Positions 11,329 through 21,208 are shown, counted from the first letter of the stretch. The stretch: 64,000 bases of DNA from Allobosea psychrotolerans (GCF_002917105.1 NZ_PQFZ01000001.1:1-64000), one strand, 5' to 3'. The notes: generated by a model from the sequence alone, not told the origin. Translations and numbers: made by a program.

Positions 11329-12183
11329 ATGGGCAGCCTGAAAATCCTTGCGCTGGCAGGCGTCATGGCTGTCAGCGCCTCCGCGCTCGCAACCGCTGCC
11401 GATTACATGCCGGCTCCGCCGCCGCCGCCCGAGCCGCTCGGCCTCAAAGGCTCGATCTCGAGCGGGGTCTATCTGCGCGGCGATATCGGCGTCGGCTATC
11501 AGTCGGTCAGCAAGTATCATCAGGACGATGTCGCGACCTATGGCGGCAGCTTCTTCGGAGCGGCCGAGGGCAACCACGCGGTCTTCGGCGGGCTCGGCAT
11601 CGGCTACCGCTTCAACAACTGGTTCCGGGTCGATGCGACCGGTGAATATCGCGGCGGCTCGACGATCGGCACCAACGACATCATCTACAATCCCTTCGCA
11701 GGGGTGAACCAGACGAACACCTACAAGGGCAACCTGTCCTCGATGGTGGCCCTGTTCAACGGCTATGTCGATCTGGGAACCTGGAACTGCCTGACGCCCT
11801 ATATCGGCGCCGGTATCGGCTATGCCTCGAACAGGATCACGGGCCTGACCGATCAGGGCATCGTCGGCATTTCGCCGACGCTCGGCACGGCGGCCAGCGG
11901 CACCAAATCGGGCCTTGCCTGGGCGCTGATGGCCGGCGTCGGCTACGAGGTGAACAAGAACCTCACCCTCGAAATCGGCTATCGCTACCTCAATCTCGGC
12001 GATGCCCGCTCCGGCTCGATCAACAACGCCTTCCTCGCCGAGAGCTATGCGCCGCTCAAGGCCAAGGACATCGACAGCCACGATTTCCGGATCGGCATGC
12101 GCTGGAATTTCGGCGAATCGGATTGCTGCGGCCCGGTCGAGCGTCCGGTGGCCTATGCGCAGCCGACCGTGCGCAAATACTGA
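11329..12183 (+). CDS. Outer membrane beta-barrel protein (OmpA/Omp25-like porin family)
   Basis: 284 aa from the ATG at 11329, with GAAGGA about 8 bases upstream. A signal peptide (LKILALAGVMAVSASALATA) precedes a short Pro-rich segment. The rest is alternating aromatic/Gly strands typical of the 8-stranded barrel proteins of Hyphomicrobiales (GDIGVGYQSVSKYH, GIGYRFNNWFRVDATGEYRG, LTLEIGYRYLNLGDARSG, FRIGMRWNF). The end DFRIGMRWNF with terminal aromatic residues is the usual barrel-closing strand. Exact function is unknown; related proteins are abundant structural or surface proteins. It is preceded by a CtrA-type box and followed by a terminator. Confidence 0.85.
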   Translation: MGSLKILALAGVMAVSASALATAADYMPAPPPPPEPLGLKGSISSGVYLRGDIGVGYQSVSKYHQDDVATYGGSFFGAAEGNHAVFGGLGIGYRFNNWFRVDATGEYRGGSTIGTNDIIYNPFAGVNQTNTYKGNLSSMVALFNGYVDLGTWNCLTPYIGAGIGYASNRITGLTDQGIVGISPTLGTAASGTKSGLAWALMAGVGYEVNKNLTLEIGYRYLNLGDARSGSINNAFLAESYAPLKAKDIDSHDFRIGMRWNFGESDCCGPVERPVAYAQPTVRKY

Positions 12184-12209
12184 GAGCCGGCAAAATCCCG
12201 CATTGTGGC

Positions 12210-12242
12210 GGCGCGGACCTCCGGTCCGCGCCGTTTTTGTTT
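12210..12242 (+). terminator. Intrinsic terminator after the outer membrane protein gene
   Basis: GGCGCGGACC (12210-12219) pairs perfectly with GGTCCGCGCC (12223-12232) around a 3-base loop. GTTTTTGTTT follows on the plus strand. It separates this gene from the convergent gpmI. Confidence 0.92.
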
Positions 12243-12282
12243 CGGGCTCCCGCCGTCAGCGCATTGCGCGATGCGACGTGAT

Positions 12283-13797
12283 CTAGCGCAGCAGCGAGCG
12301 GCCCGTCATCTCGGCCGGCTGCGGCAGGCCGATCAGGGCAAGCAGCGTCGGGGCGATATCGGCGAGGCGGCCTTCGGCCAGGGCCATCGCGCCGCCGCCG
12401 ACCAGCATGATCGGCACGGGATTGGTGGTGTGGGCGGTATGCGGCTCCCCTGTCACCGGATCGACCATCAATTCGCAATTGCCATGATCGGCGGTGACGA
12501 TGAGCGAACCGCCTGCTGCCATGATCGCGTCGGCGATGCGGCCGAGGCCGGCATCCACCGTCTCGACGGCCTTGATCGCGGCTGAGAGCACGCCGGTATG
12601 GCCGACCATGTCGGGGTTGGCGAAGTTCAGCACGACAAGATCATAAGCGCCGGACTGGATCGCCTCGACCGCCCGCTGAGTCAGTTCCGGCGCCGACATC
12701 TCGGGCTGCAAATCATAGGTCGCGACCTTGGGGGAGGGCACCATGACGCGGTCCTCGCCCGGATAGGGCGTTTCCTCGCCGCCATTGAAGAAATAGGTGA
12801 CATGCGGGTATTTCTCGGTCTCGGCCATGCGGATCTGTGTCATCCCGGCCCTGGCGATCGTCTCGCCGAGGCCGTTGGCGAGCGTCTGCGGGGCGAATAG
12901 CGCCGGCATCAGCGGGTCGAGCTCCGCGCTGTAGGAGGTCATGCTGACAGCCTTGACGAGCACGGGGCGGCGCGGGCGCGCGAAGCCCGTGAATTCGGGC
13001 TGAAGCACCGCCCCGAGAATCTCGCGAATCCGGTCCGAGCGAAAATTGAAGCTGAGCAGCCCGTCTCCGTCCTGCATGCCGCTATAGCCTGCGATCACGG
13101 CAGGCTTGATGAACTCGTCGGTCGTGCCTTGCGCATAGGCGCTGGCGATGGCGGCCTGCGCATCGGCGAAGGCTTGGCCCTCGCCGAGGACCGTGGCGCG
13201 CCAGGCCTGCTCGACCCGTTCCCAGCGGTTGTCGCGGTCCATCGCGAAATAGCGGCCCGAGAGCGTCGCGATCACGGCCTGCGGCGGCAGCGCGGCGCTG
13301 AAGGCTGCGACATAGTCGGCAGCCGATTGCGGAGGGGTGTCGCGGCCGTCCGTGAAGATATGGACGCGAACCGGGATACCATGCCCGACCAGGATTTGCG
13401 CCAGCGCGACGGCGTGGTCCTGATGCGCATGGACGCCGCCGGGCGAGACCAGCCCGAGCAGATGGCAAGCACCGCCGCTGGCCTTCAGCGCCGCGATCAG
13501 GCCCGTGCCGTCGAGGGCGCGTGCGATCGAGCCGTCCGTGATCGCCTGGTTGATGCGCGGCAGGTCCTGCATCACCACGCGACCGGCGCCGAGATTGAGG
13601 TGGCCGACCTCCGAGTTGCCCATCTGGCCGCTGGGCAGGCCGACATCGAGGCCCGAGGTCTTGAGGGTGGCGTGCGGGGAGGCGGCCCAGAGCCTGTCGA
13701 AATTCGGCGTGTTGGCGAGGCGGACGGCGTTGTTCTCACCCTCCCCGCGGCAGCCCCAGCCATCGAGGATCATCAGCATCACGGGGCGTTTGGGCAT
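12283..13797 (-). CDS. gpmI: 2,3-bisphosphoglycerate-independent phosphoglycerate mutase
   Basis: Interconverts 3- and 2-phosphoglycerate in glycolysis and gluconeogenesis without a bisphosphoglycerate cofactor, using two manganese ions. It is 504 aa starting at the ATG whose first base is 13797; AAGGA lies about 7 bases upstream, and the longer in-frame extension is not conserved. MLMILDGWGC gives the first metal-binding Asp and MGNSEVGHLNLGAGR carries the catalytic Ser. HQDHAV, DGRDTPP and ITADHGNCE supply the remaining metal and substrate residues. Length is typical. It converges on the outer membrane protein gene. Confidence 0.97.
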   Translation of the reverse strand: MPKRPVMLMILDGWGCRGEGENNAVRLANTPNFDRLWAASPHATLKTSGLDVGLPSGQMGNSEVGHLNLGAGRVVMQDLPRINQAITDGSIARALDGTGLIAALKASGGACHLLGLVSPGGVHAHQDHAVALAQILVGHGIPVRVHIFTDGRDTPPQSAADYVAAFSAALPPQAVIATLSGRYFAMDRDNRWERVEQAWRATVLGEGQAFADAQAAIASAYAQGTTDEFIKPAVIAGYSGMQDGDGLLSFNFRSDRIREILGAVLQPEFTGFARPRRPVLVKAVSMTSYSAELDPLMPALFAPQTLANGLGETIARAGMTQIRMAETEKYPHVTYFFNGGEETPYPGEDRVMVPSPKVATYDLQPEMSAPELTQRAVEAIQSGAYDLVVLNFANPDMVGHTGVLSAAIKAVETVDAGLGRIADAIMAAGGSLIVTADHGNCELMVDPVTGEPHTAHTTNPVPIMLVGGGAMALAEGRLADIAPTLLALIGLPQPAEMTGRSLLR

Positions 13798-14008
13798 GGG
13801 CTGTCCTTCAGGCGTGGTTTCGGAGCAGGGGAGGGCGATAGCACGACCAGGTGTCGCGAGCGAGGCGGCGCGCGCCTGCGCTTGATGCATCAAGGGAGTC
13901 TACGCATTCTTGATGGGCGGAGAGGCTGACAGCCGCCTATGCTGCGCGCTGTTCTCGACGCCCCTTCAAGAGCGGGCGCATGGGGACCCTCAGCCAAGGA
14001 GATGATGC

Positions 14009-14695
14009 GTGATCCAGTTCTATTATCACCCCTCGCCGAATCCCGCGAAGATCGCCCTGTTCCTGGAAGAGGCCGGTCTGCCCTATGAACTCGTGCCGGT
14101 CGACACCCGCAAGGGCGAGCAGTTCAAGCCGGAATTCCTGGCGATCAACCCCAACGCCAAGACGCCGGCATTGACCGATGGCGATGTCGCCATTTTCGAC
14201 AGCAATGCGATCCTGCTCTACCTCGCCGAGAAGACCGGCCAGTTCCTGCCGGAGAACACGCCGAAGGCGCGCGGCGAGATGCTGTCCTGGCTGATGTTCG
14301 TGGCGACCGGCATCGGCCCCTATTGCGGCCAGGCGGTGCATTTCAGCCGATTCGCGCCGGAAAAAATTCCCTATGCGATCAACCGCTATGCCCGCGAGGC
14401 CGAGCGGCATTGGGGCATCCTCGACGCACAGCTTGGCAAGCATCGCTACATGCTGGGCGACGCCTATACGCTGATCGACATGTCGGTCTGGGGCTGGGCG
14501 ACGCGGGCGCAGTTCGCGCTTGGCGACGAAGCCTTTGGCAAGCTGCCAAACGTCAAGCGCCATCTCGACGAGATCTCGGCGCGCCCGGCGGCCCAGCGCG
14601 CTACGGCGCTGAAGGACAAGTTCGCCTTCAAGACCGAGTTCGACGACGAGGCGCGCAAATTCCTGTTTCCGCAGAACGCGCATCTGGTGGCGTGA
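14009..14695 (+). CDS. Glutathione S-transferase family protein
   Basis: 228 aa from a GTG at 14009 with AAGGAG eight bases upstream. An in-frame stop immediately before excludes a longer form. The N-terminal thioredoxin-like domain (YYHPSPNPAKIALFLEEAGL, then NPNAKTPAL with the cis-Pro, then DSNAILLYLAEKTG with the glutathione gamma-glutamyl site) and an all-helical C-terminal domain match the YfcG/Ure2p-like branch. The substrate is not predictable. It stands alone between gpmI and a convergent secreted dioxygenase-like gene. Confidence 0.9.
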   Translation: MIQFYYHPSPNPAKIALFLEEAGLPYELVPVDTRKGEQFKPEFLAINPNAKTPALTDGDVAIFDSNAILLYLAEKTGQFLPENTPKARGEMLSWLMFVATGIGPYCGQAVHFSRFAPEKIPYAINRYAREAERHWGILDAQLGKHRYMLGDAYTLIDMSVWGWATRAQFALGDEAFGKLPNVKRHLDEISARPAAQRATALKDKFAFKTEFDDEARKFLFPQNAHLVA

Positions 14696-14757
14696 GCCAA
14701 CGCGCTTTCTGAGCCAAGCCGCTTCCTGAGCAACTGCGGCCCGGCGGATCCTCCGCG

Positions 14758-15345
14758 TCAGGCCGCGAGTACGAAATCGAAGCGGCCCAGCTTTCCGCCC
14801 TCGGCTGCGCGGATCTGCATCAGGAGCGACTTGTCGTAGATGCCGTCCCCGGCATTGGCGGGCTCGTCTGGGAAATAGAGTTGCGTCGTCAGTACGGGGC
14901 CGGTGCCGGCACGCAGCTTGACATGGAAATGCCGCGTCCGGCCCGGATAGAGTCCCGGAATGCGCGTGATGAACTGGTAGCGCCCCTGCTCGTCGGTGAA
15001 CTGATGGCCGCGAAAGCGGAAGCCGGAATTGTCGTAGTCGCCGCTGTCATTGGCGTGCCAGAGATCGACCAGCGCCCCGCTGAAGGGGCGGCATTGCCGG
15101 GTCAGGACGAAGCCGGACAAGGCCAGGATGTCGCCGGGGCCGTCCCCGCGCAGATCGCGCTTCAACGGGGATGAGGGGACAAAATAAGGTCCCTCCGTCT
15201 GCCGTTTCGTCGCTGCGGCCGGCGCGCCGCAGGCGGGCGTGAGCGGCAATTCGGCCTCTTGCGCCATGGCAAGGCGCGGCAATGCCAAAGCGGCGAACCC
15301 GGCCGCGGAGAGGCTGGCTGCAACGAGATCGCGTCTGCTGATCAT
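14758..15345 (-). CDS. Tat-exported intradiol ring-cleavage dioxygenase-like protein
   Basis: 195 aa. The N-terminus ISRRDLVAASLSAAGF is a twin-arginine signal, so the folded protein is probably exported. TEGPYFVPSSPLKRDL and the region VDLWHANDSGDY...NSGFRFRG, then GLYPGRTRHFHVKL, match the intradiol dioxygenase fold, with candidate iron ligands Tyr (YDNSG or GLYPG) and His-x-His (HFH). The family normally opens catechols or protocatechuate. This small exported subtype resembles uncharacterised extracellular members, so the true substrate is unknown. No aromatic-degradation genes are adjacent. Confidence 0.85.
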   Translation of the reverse strand: MISRRDLVAASLSAAGFAALALPRLAMAQEAELPLTPACGAPAAATKRQTEGPYFVPSSPLKRDLRGDGPGDILALSGFVLTRQCRPFSGALVDLWHANDSGDYDNSGFRFRGHQFTDEQGRYQFITRIPGLYPGRTRHFHVKLRAGTGPVLTTQLYFPDEPANAGDGIYDKSLLMQIRAAEGGKLGRFDFVLAA

Positions 15346-15556
15346 GATGTCGGCTCCGGTTGGAGTTCGTCGTCTAGCTCATCAAGGCGGCCGAAAGCCG
15401 GCGCCTGCTTGTCTGCGTTTTTCTCAACTCCGCTGCGCTCGACGGCGCCCCTGACTTGCAGGAAAGCAGTGGCAGCGCGGCGGGTTTCGCGGCAGTGTCG
15501 CAGCGACGATTCCGCGCCCGCCGCTTCAGGCTCCGGCGCGCTGCCATGAGGATGGA

Positions 15557-17230
15557 ATGCCGACCGATATCGAAATTGCGCGCGCGGCGAGGCTGAAGCC
15601 GATCGCAGCCATCGCCGACAGAGCCGGCATTCCCCAGGAGGCGCTCAACCCCTACGGCAAGTTCATCGCCAAGGTCGATACATCAGCCATTCCCGATTTC
15701 GCGAGCAAGCCCGATGGCAAGCTGATCCTGGTCACGGCGATCAGCCCGACGCCGGCGGGCGAGGGCAAGACGACGACGACGGTGGGACTCGGCGACGGGC
15801 TTTCGCGCATCGGCCGGAACACCATGATCGCGCTGCGTGAACCTTCGCTGGGCCCCTGCTTCGGGGTGAAGGGCGGCGCTGCTGGCGGCGGCTATGCCCA
15901 GGTCGTGCCGATGGAGCAGATCAACCTGCACTTCACCGGCGATTTCCACGCCATCACCAGCGCGCACAACCTGCTCGCGGCGATGATCGACAATCATGTC
16001 TATTGGGGCAACGCGCTCGGGCTCGACACCCGCTACATCGCCTGGCGGCGGGTGATGGACATGAACGACCGGGCCTTGCGCTCGACGGTCTCCTCGCTCG
16101 GCGGGGCCAGCAACGGCTTTCCGCGCGAGGACGGCTTCGACATCACCGTCGCCTCCGAGGTGATGGCGATCTTCTGTCTGGCGAAGGATCTGCCTGATCT
16201 GGAGGAACGGCTTGGCCGGATCGTGATTGGCCGCACGCGCGACAAGCGCCCGGTCACGGCAGCCGAGCTCAAGGCGACAGGCGCAATGAGCGTGCTGCTC
16301 AAGGATGCCGTGATGCCCAATCTGGTGCAGACGCTGGAGGGCACGCCGGCCTTCGTCCATGGCGGCCCCTTCGCCAATATCGCCCATGGCTGCAATTCGG
16401 TGATCGCAACGCGGGCTGCGCTCAAGCTCGCCGATTATGTCGTAACGGAAGCCGGCTTCGGCGCCGATCTCGGGGCCGAGAAGTTCTTCGACATCAAATG
16501 CCGCAAGGCCGGTCTCAAGCCTGCAGCTGCCGTCGTGGTGGCGACCGTGCGCGCCTTGAAGATGCATGGCGGCCTGGCCAAGGACAGCCTGGCCAGGGAG
16601 GATCTCGCAGCGCTGGAGGCGGGGCTCGCCAATCTGGCGCGGCATGTCGAGAACATCCGTAAATTCGGCGTGCCGCCGATCGTGGCGATCAATAACTTCA
16701 CCAGCGACACGGCGGCCGAGCATGACCTGATCCGCAGCTTCTGCCGCAACCATCTTGGCGTCGAGGCGGTGATCTGCCGCCACTGGGCGGAAGGCGGAGC
16801 CGGCACCGAGGAGCTGGCGAACAAGGTCGTGGCATTGGCGGAGGGGGGCGAGGCCGATTTCGCTCCGCTCTATCCCGATGTCATGCCGCTCTGGGACAAG
16901 CTCGAGACGGTCGCGCGCGAGATTTATGGCGCCGCCGGGCTCGTCGCCGACGCCAAGGTGCGCGCGCGCTTTGCCGAGCTGGAGGGCGCCGGACACGGGG
17001 CGCTGCCGGTCTGCGTGGCGAAGACGCAGTATTCCTTCTCGGCCGACCCGACGCTGCGCGGCGCGCCCTCCGGCCATATGGTGCCGGTGCGCGAGCTCAG
17101 GCTCTCGGCCGGTGCAGGCTTCGTCGTCGCGATCTGCGGAGACATCATGACGATGCCCGGCCTGCCCCGTGAGCCCGCAGCCGAGCGCATCCATATCGAT
17201 GCGAACGGGCAGATCGAAGGGCTGTTCTAG
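15557..17230 (+). CDS. fhs: Formate--tetrahydrofolate ligase
   Basis: ATP-dependent formation of 10-formyl-THF from formate and THF. It is 557 aa, ATG at 15557. The nucleotide-binding loop [11 protein letters not shown] is at residues 65-75, followed by [20 protein letters not shown] and [14 protein letters not shown], hallmark segments of the family. The C-terminal region keeps [11 protein letters not shown] and [18 protein letters not shown]. Length is normal. In context it can consume formate released by the formaldehyde pathway at 26.8-29.3 kb. The TAG stop coincides with the CTAGAGCAG end of an intergenic repeat. Confidence 0.98.
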   Translation: MPTDIEIARAARLKPIAAIADRAGIPQEALNPYGKFIAKVDTSAIPDFASKPDGKLILVTAISPTPAGEGKTTTTVGLGDGLSRIGRNTMIALREPSLGPCFGVKGGAAGGGYAQVVPMEQINLHFTGDFHAITSAHNLLAAMIDNHVYWGNALGLDTRYIAWRRVMDMNDRALRSTVSSLGGASNGFPREDGFDITVASEVMAIFCLAKDLPDLEERLGRIVIGRTRDKRPVTAAELKATGAMSVLLKDAVMPNLVQTLEGTPAFVHGGPFANIAHGCNSVIATRAALKLADYVVTEAGFGADLGAEKFFDIKCRKAGLKPAAAVVVATVRALKMHGGLAKDSLAREDLAALEAGLANLARHVENIRKFGVPPIVAINNFTSDTAAEHDLIRSFCRNHLGVEAVICRHWAEGGAGTEELANKVVALAEGGEADFAPLYPDVMPLWDKLETVAREIYGAAGLVADAKVRARFAELEGAGHGALPVCVAKTQYSFSADPTLRGAPSGHMVPVRELRLSAGAGFVVAICGDIMTMPGLPREPAAERIHIDANGQIEGLF

Positions 17231-17262
17231 AGCAGGATGCCAGACGGGATCACCCCGTGATT
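17226..17262. repeat. Intergenic repeat fragment beginning CTAGAGCAGGATG
   Basis: It starts inside the fhs stop codon and continues with an internal hairpin (GGATCAC...GTGATTCC). The CTAGAGCAGGATG end is shared, in inverted orientation, with the fragment ending at 49256. Related sequence lies at 53290-53326. Confidence 0.5.
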
Positions 17263-17393
17263 CCATCTGAAATCATCCGGCGCTGACGGATACCGGTCGC
17301 GCCTTTACGTCATGCCGGAGTAGCGGGCGGAATTGTTGCCGAATCAGCTTGGTCTGTTGTCTTGCTTCTCCAGCAGGGAGCAAGCCGGAGACC

Positions 17394-19172
17394 ATGCTCA
17401 CGATGCACGCCAATCGTGTCCGCCTCTTCTTCCTGTCGAGCTTGAAGGGCCGGGTCCTGGTCCTGACCTTGATGGCGCTGCTGGCTGTCGCCGTTCCCTC
17501 CGCGATCGCCTTTTCCTGGATCGTCAACCTCACCGTGGTGAAGCTCGGCACGCTTTTCGCCGAGAAGCAGATCCTGTTCGATCGCTATCGCGGGCTGGAA
17601 TCGCTGATGCGGGAGGTCTCGCTGGCGGAAACCGTCGCGCGTTCACCCGCAATTCTTGCATGGGCGCAGGACGAGGGCGATCCGGCCAAGGCGCAGCGCG
17701 GCCTTGCCGAGCTCGAGCACTACCGGCTGTCCTTCAAGGACAAGAGCTATTTCATGGTGATCGGCAGGTCGGGGAATTATTACTTCAACGACAAGGACAA
17801 CAGCTATCAGAACGACCGCAAGCGCTACACGCTCTCGCGCGAAAACCCGCGCGACGGCTGGTACTACAAGACGGAGGCGCTTGGTTCGGGCTGTCATCTC
17901 AATGTCGACCATGATGACAATCTGCAAGTCACCAAGGTCTGGATAAACTGCGTCATCCGCCAGGGCGAGCATGTGCTCGGCATCATCGGGACCGGCGTGG
18001 ACCTGAGCCAGTTCATCCGTGAGGTCGTCGATATCCCGCAGACCGGCGTGCAGAGCATGTTCGTCGACCGCAACGGCGCGGTGCAGGCGCATCGCGACCC
18101 GCGCCTCGTCGACTTCCACAGCCTGACCAAGGATCTCAAGGCCAAGAAGACGGTGTTCCTGCTGCTGGATGACGAGGAGGACCGCGCCGCGCTGTCGCTG
18201 ATGATGGCGCAGGTTTCACGCGGGGATGCGCTGGTACAGTCGCGCTTCATGCGCGTGGACGGGCACAAGACGCTGGTTGGCGTCGGGTATCTCGACCGTC
18301 TCGGCTGGTTCAACATCACGCTGATGGATGTCGACGCGATCATCGACCGACGCCTCTTCGCGCCGATCGCGGTGTTGCTGGCCGCGATCCTGCTCGTCGC
18401 GGCGGCGCTGATGACCTATCTGTTCAAGCGCAGCGTGCTCGACCGGCTGGCCCGGGTCGAGACCTCGGTCAACAATGTCAGGGGCGGGGCTTTCACGGCG
18501 GTGGCGGCCGACACTGCGCAAGACGAGATCGGCCGCCTGTCGCGCGCGCTCGACGAGATGGCGCGGGCCGTCGGCGACAATACCGACCGTCTCGAGGCGA
18601 TGGTGCGCGAGCGCACCGAGACATTGGAGCGGCTGGCCCATGCCGATCCGCTGACGGGCGTGCTCAACCGACGTGGTTTCGAGGATGCGTTCGCACGCGA
18701 ACAGAATCGCGCAGGCAGGACGGGGCGGCAATCGGGTCTCGTGCTGGTCGATCTGGATCTGTTCAAGTCGATCAACGACAAGCATGGTCATCAGGCAGGC
18801 GACAAGGCGATCATCGAGATTGTCGGGAGGCTATCGGCCGTGCTGCGCAGTTACGACATCTGCGCGCGCTGGGGCGGGGACGAGTTCTTCCTGCTCATCG
18901 CGGAATGCGATCTCGGTGCATTGTCGAGCATCGCGTCGAAGCTGGTGAGCGTCGTTGCGCGGGAGCCGGTACGCCTGGCCGACGGAACCGAGATCGCGAT
19001 GACCGTCAGCGTCGGAGCCTGCCTCGTCTCTTCCAGCCAGAGTTTTCAGGCGGCGGCCGCGCAGGCCGATGCCGCCCTCTACGCGGCAAAACATGACGGG
19101 CGTGGCACCTTCGCCATCTACGATGCAGCCCGCCATGGGCGGCCCGGAAGGCCGACTCTGCGGCTCGGCTGA
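17394..19172 (+). CDS. Membrane-bound diguanylate cyclase with extracytoplasmic sensor domain
   Basis: 592 aa from the ATG at 17394, with CCGGAG 4 bases upstream. A first membrane segment (VLVLTLMALLAVAVPSAIAF) is followed by a periplasmic domain of about 260 residues resembling double-Cache sensors (KDKSYFMVIGRSGNYYF, WYYKTEALGSG). A second membrane segment (APIAVLLAAILLVAAALMTY) comes near residue 325, then a HAMP-like helix and a GGDEF domain. GGDEF is intact at residues 494-498, and the product-inhibition I-site RSYD lies five residues before the catalytic motif. It makes cyclic di-GMP in response to an unknown external signal. No EAL domain. Confidence 0.93.
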   Translation: MLTMHANRVRLFFLSSLKGRVLVLTLMALLAVAVPSAIAFSWIVNLTVVKLGTLFAEKQILFDRYRGLESLMREVSLAETVARSPAILAWAQDEGDPAKAQRGLAELEHYRLSFKDKSYFMVIGRSGNYYFNDKDNSYQNDRKRYTLSRENPRDGWYYKTEALGSGCHLNVDHDDNLQVTKVWINCVIRQGEHVLGIIGTGVDLSQFIREVVDIPQTGVQSMFVDRNGAVQAHRDPRLVDFHSLTKDLKAKKTVFLLLDDEEDRAALSLMMAQVSRGDALVQSRFMRVDGHKTLVGVGYLDRLGWFNITLMDVDAIIDRRLFAPIAVLLAAILLVAAALMTYLFKRSVLDRLARVETSVNNVRGGAFTAVAADTAQDEIGRLSRALDEMARAVGDNTDRLEAMVRERTETLERLAHADPLTGVLNRRGFEDAFAREQNRAGRTGRQSGLVLVDLDLFKSINDKHGHQAGDKAIIEIVGRLSAVLRSYDICARWGGDEFFLLIAECDLGALSSIASKLVSVVAREPVRLADGTEIAMTVSVGACLVSSSQSFQAAAAQADAALYAAKHDGRGTFAIYDAARHGRPGRPTLRLG

Positions 19173-20210
19173 TCAGCCGAAGGCGAGTTGCACCTTCATC
19201 GCCTTCGACTTGTCGGCGGCGAGATCGAAAGCCTCGATCGCGCGTTCGACCGGGATCGAGGCCGTCAGCAGCGGCGAGAGGTCGATGTGGCCTGAGCCGA
19301 TCATCGCCACCGCCCAGTCGAACTCCTCATGGAAGCGGAAGGAGCCGCGCAGATCGAACTCCTTGGCGACGAGCACATTCATCGGCAAGGTGAAATTGCC
19401 GCCGACGCCGATCTGCACGATGGTGCCGCCCGAGCGCACCACGTCGAAGGCGCCCGTCAGCGCGTGCTGATTGCCGGAGGCCTCGAACATCACGTCGAAG
19501 GCGCCCTTCTGCGCACAGTATTCCACCTTCAGCCGCTCCGGCTCAGCCATGACGTTGATTGCGGCGGTCGCGCCCATCTTCAGCGCTGTCGGCAAGGGGC
19601 CATCGACCACATCGGTCGCGACGATCTCGGAGGCTCCCGCCGCCTTGGCCGCAACCACAGCCAGAACGCCGATCGGGCCCGAGCCCGTCACCAGCACGCG
19701 CTTGCCGAGCAACGGGCCGGCACGCTTGGCGGCATGCAGGCAGACCGAGAGAGGCTCGGCGAAGGCGGCCATGGCCGCGCTGACGCCTGCTGCGACCTTT
19801 ACCGCCTGGCGCTCCTCGACGACGAGGATGTCGCGGAACCCGCCCTGGACATGGGGAAAGCGCATCGCCGAGCCGTAGAACAGCATGTCGGTGCAGTGTT
19901 GCTGCTGACCCATCTGGCAATAGCGGCAGCGCCCGCAGGCGCGGCTGGGATTGACCGCGACGCGGTCGCCGGGCTTGACGCGCGAAACCTCGCCGCCCAC
20001 GGCCTCGACCGTGCCGGCGATCTCATGGCCCAGGATCATCGGTTCCCTGATGCGGATCGTGCCGAAACCGCCATGCAGGTAATAGTGCAGGTCGGAGCCG
20101 CAGATGCCGCCGGCCTCGATGCGCACGCGGACGTCGAGCGGCCCGAGCGCCGGCGCTGTCGTTTCCTCGACGCGCAGATCCTTCTCGGCATGGATGACGA
20201 CGGCGCGCAT
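19173..20210 (-). CDS. idnD: L-idonate 5-dehydrogenase
   Basis: Zinc-dependent medium-chain dehydrogenase oxidising L-idonate to 5-ketogluconate. 345 aa. GGICGSDLHYY supplies the catalytic zinc Cys; GHE follows. The structural zinc site is CGRCRYCQMGQQQHC. FYGSAMRFPHVQGGF and GSFRFHEEF are segments I recognise from E. coli IdnD, which supports idonate rather than sorbitol or threonine specificity. VLVTGSGPIGVLAV is the NAD(P)-binding Rossmann loop. It is divergent from idnO with a shared 158-bp promoter region, and its stop abuts the diguanylate cyclase stop. Confidence 0.9.
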   Translation of the reverse strand: MRAVVIHAEKDLRVEETTAPALGPLDVRVRIEAGGICGSDLHYYLHGGFGTIRIREPMILGHEIAGTVEAVGGEVSRVKPGDRVAVNPSRACGRCRYCQMGQQQHCTDMLFYGSAMRFPHVQGGFRDILVVEERQAVKVAAGVSAAMAAFAEPLSVCLHAAKRAGPLLGKRVLVTGSGPIGVLAVVAAKAAGASEIVATDVVDGPLPTALKMGATAAINVMAEPERLKVEYCAQKGAFDVMFEASGNQHALTGAFDVVRSGGTIVQIGVGGNFTLPMNVLVAKEFDLRGSFRFHEEFDWAVAMIGSGHIDLSPLLTASIPVERAIEAFDLAADKSKAMKVQLAFG

Positions 20211-20270
20211 GGCGTTCTCCCGGCGCAGGACTTGGGGATATGCGAGACTTGGCGATCTCGGCCCAGCTTA

Positions 20271-20284
20271 CGATTGTCTAATCG
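20271..20284. promoter_or_regulatory. Inverted repeat in the idnD/idnO divergent promoter region
   Basis: CGATT (20271-20275) and AATCG (20280-20284) form a perfect 5-bp inverted repeat with a 4-base spacer between the two divergent genes. It could be an operator for a sugar-acid regulator. No regulator gene lies adjacent, so the assignment is speculative. Confidence 0.35.
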
Positions 20285-20368
20285 ATTGAAAGATGCTTAC
20301 CGAAATCGGGCCCGCGCTGGCAAACGCAAACTGCGCAGGTCAGACGCGCCGCAACCGGAGATCCACCG

Positions 20369-21136
20369 ATGTCGCTTTCGCTGTTCAGCCTCGCGGGCAA
20401 GATCGCCCTGATCACCGGCTCCGGCCAGGGTATCGGACTGGCGCTTGCAGAGGGTTTGTCGGAAGCCGGCGCGCATGTCGTGCTCAACGGCCGCGACAAG
20501 GCCAAGCTGGAAGCGGCGGCTAAGACGATCTCGGCTGCCGGCCGCAAGGTCTCGGTCGCCGCCTTCGACGTCACGGATCAGGCGACTGTCGAAGCCGGCG
20601 TCGCGACGATCGAGGCCGAGATCGGGCCGATCGACATCCTGATCAACAATGCCGGCATGCAGAAGCGCGCCCCCTTCACCGAGTTCCCGGTCGAGGGCTG
20701 GCACGAGGTCATGGCGACGAACCTGCATTCGGTGTTCTACGTCACGCAAGCCGTGACCAAGCGCATGGTCCCGCGCAAGCGCGGCAAGATCATCAGCATC
20801 GGCTCGGTGATGAGCGAGCTCGGCCGCGCCACGATCATTCCCTACACCGCCTCCAAGGGGGCGGTGAAGATGATGACGCGGGGCCTGGCCGCCGAGCTCG
20901 GCAAGCACAACATCCAGGCCAACGCGATCGGGCCGGGCTATTTCACCACCGAGATCAACAAGGCGCTGATCGCCGACGAGGCGTTCTCGGCCTGGGTGAG
21001 CAGCCGCACGCCGGCCGGCCGCTGGGGGGAGACGAAGGAGCTGGTGGGCGCCGCGATCTTCCTGTCCTCGGCCGCGTCGGACTATGTCAACGGCCACCTC
21101 CTGATGGTCGATGGCGGGCTGACGGCGGTGGTGTGA
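20369..21136 (+). CDS. idnO: Gluconate 5-dehydrogenase (SDR family)
   Basis: Reduces 5-ketogluconate to D-gluconate with NAD(P)H, the step after IdnD. 255 aa, ATG at 20369. The coenzyme loop TGSGQGIG, the NNAG motif (LINNAGMQKRAPFTEFP) and the catalytic pair in PYTASKGAVK (Tyr-x3-Lys) are present. The segments SELGRATI, AIGPGYFTTE and TPAGRWGE closely follow E. coli IdnO. Together with divergent idnD it makes a compact idonate-to-gluconate module; no transporter or gluconokinase is adjacent. Confidence 0.9.
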   Translation: MSLSLFSLAGKIALITGSGQGIGLALAEGLSEAGAHVVLNGRDKAKLEAAAKTISAAGRKVSVAAFDVTDQATVEAGVATIEAEIGPIDILINNAGMQKRAPFTEFPVEGWHEVMATNLHSVFYVTQAVTKRMVPRKRGKIISIGSVMSELGRATIIPYTASKGAVKMMTRGLAAELGKHNIQANAIGPGYFTTEINKALIADEAFSAWVSSRTPAGRWGETKELVGAAIFLSSAASDYVNGHLLMVDGGLTAVV

Positions 21137-21163
21137 CGGCGTCCTGATGGAGTTCAGGGCATT

Positions 21164-21208
21164 GCTCCAGCGAAGAACCGGTACCCGCTTCTTCGCGCAA
21201 GGCTCTAG
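21164..21208. repeat. Intergenic repeat, variant with CTAG end
   Basis: GCGAAGAACCGGTACCCGC followed by TTCTTCGCGCAAGGCTCTAGG is a palindromic variant of the RIME-like family (shared ACCGGT core and CTAGAGC end in reverse). The final CTA is the complement of the TAG stop codon of the minus-strand gene that follows. Confidence 0.5.
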
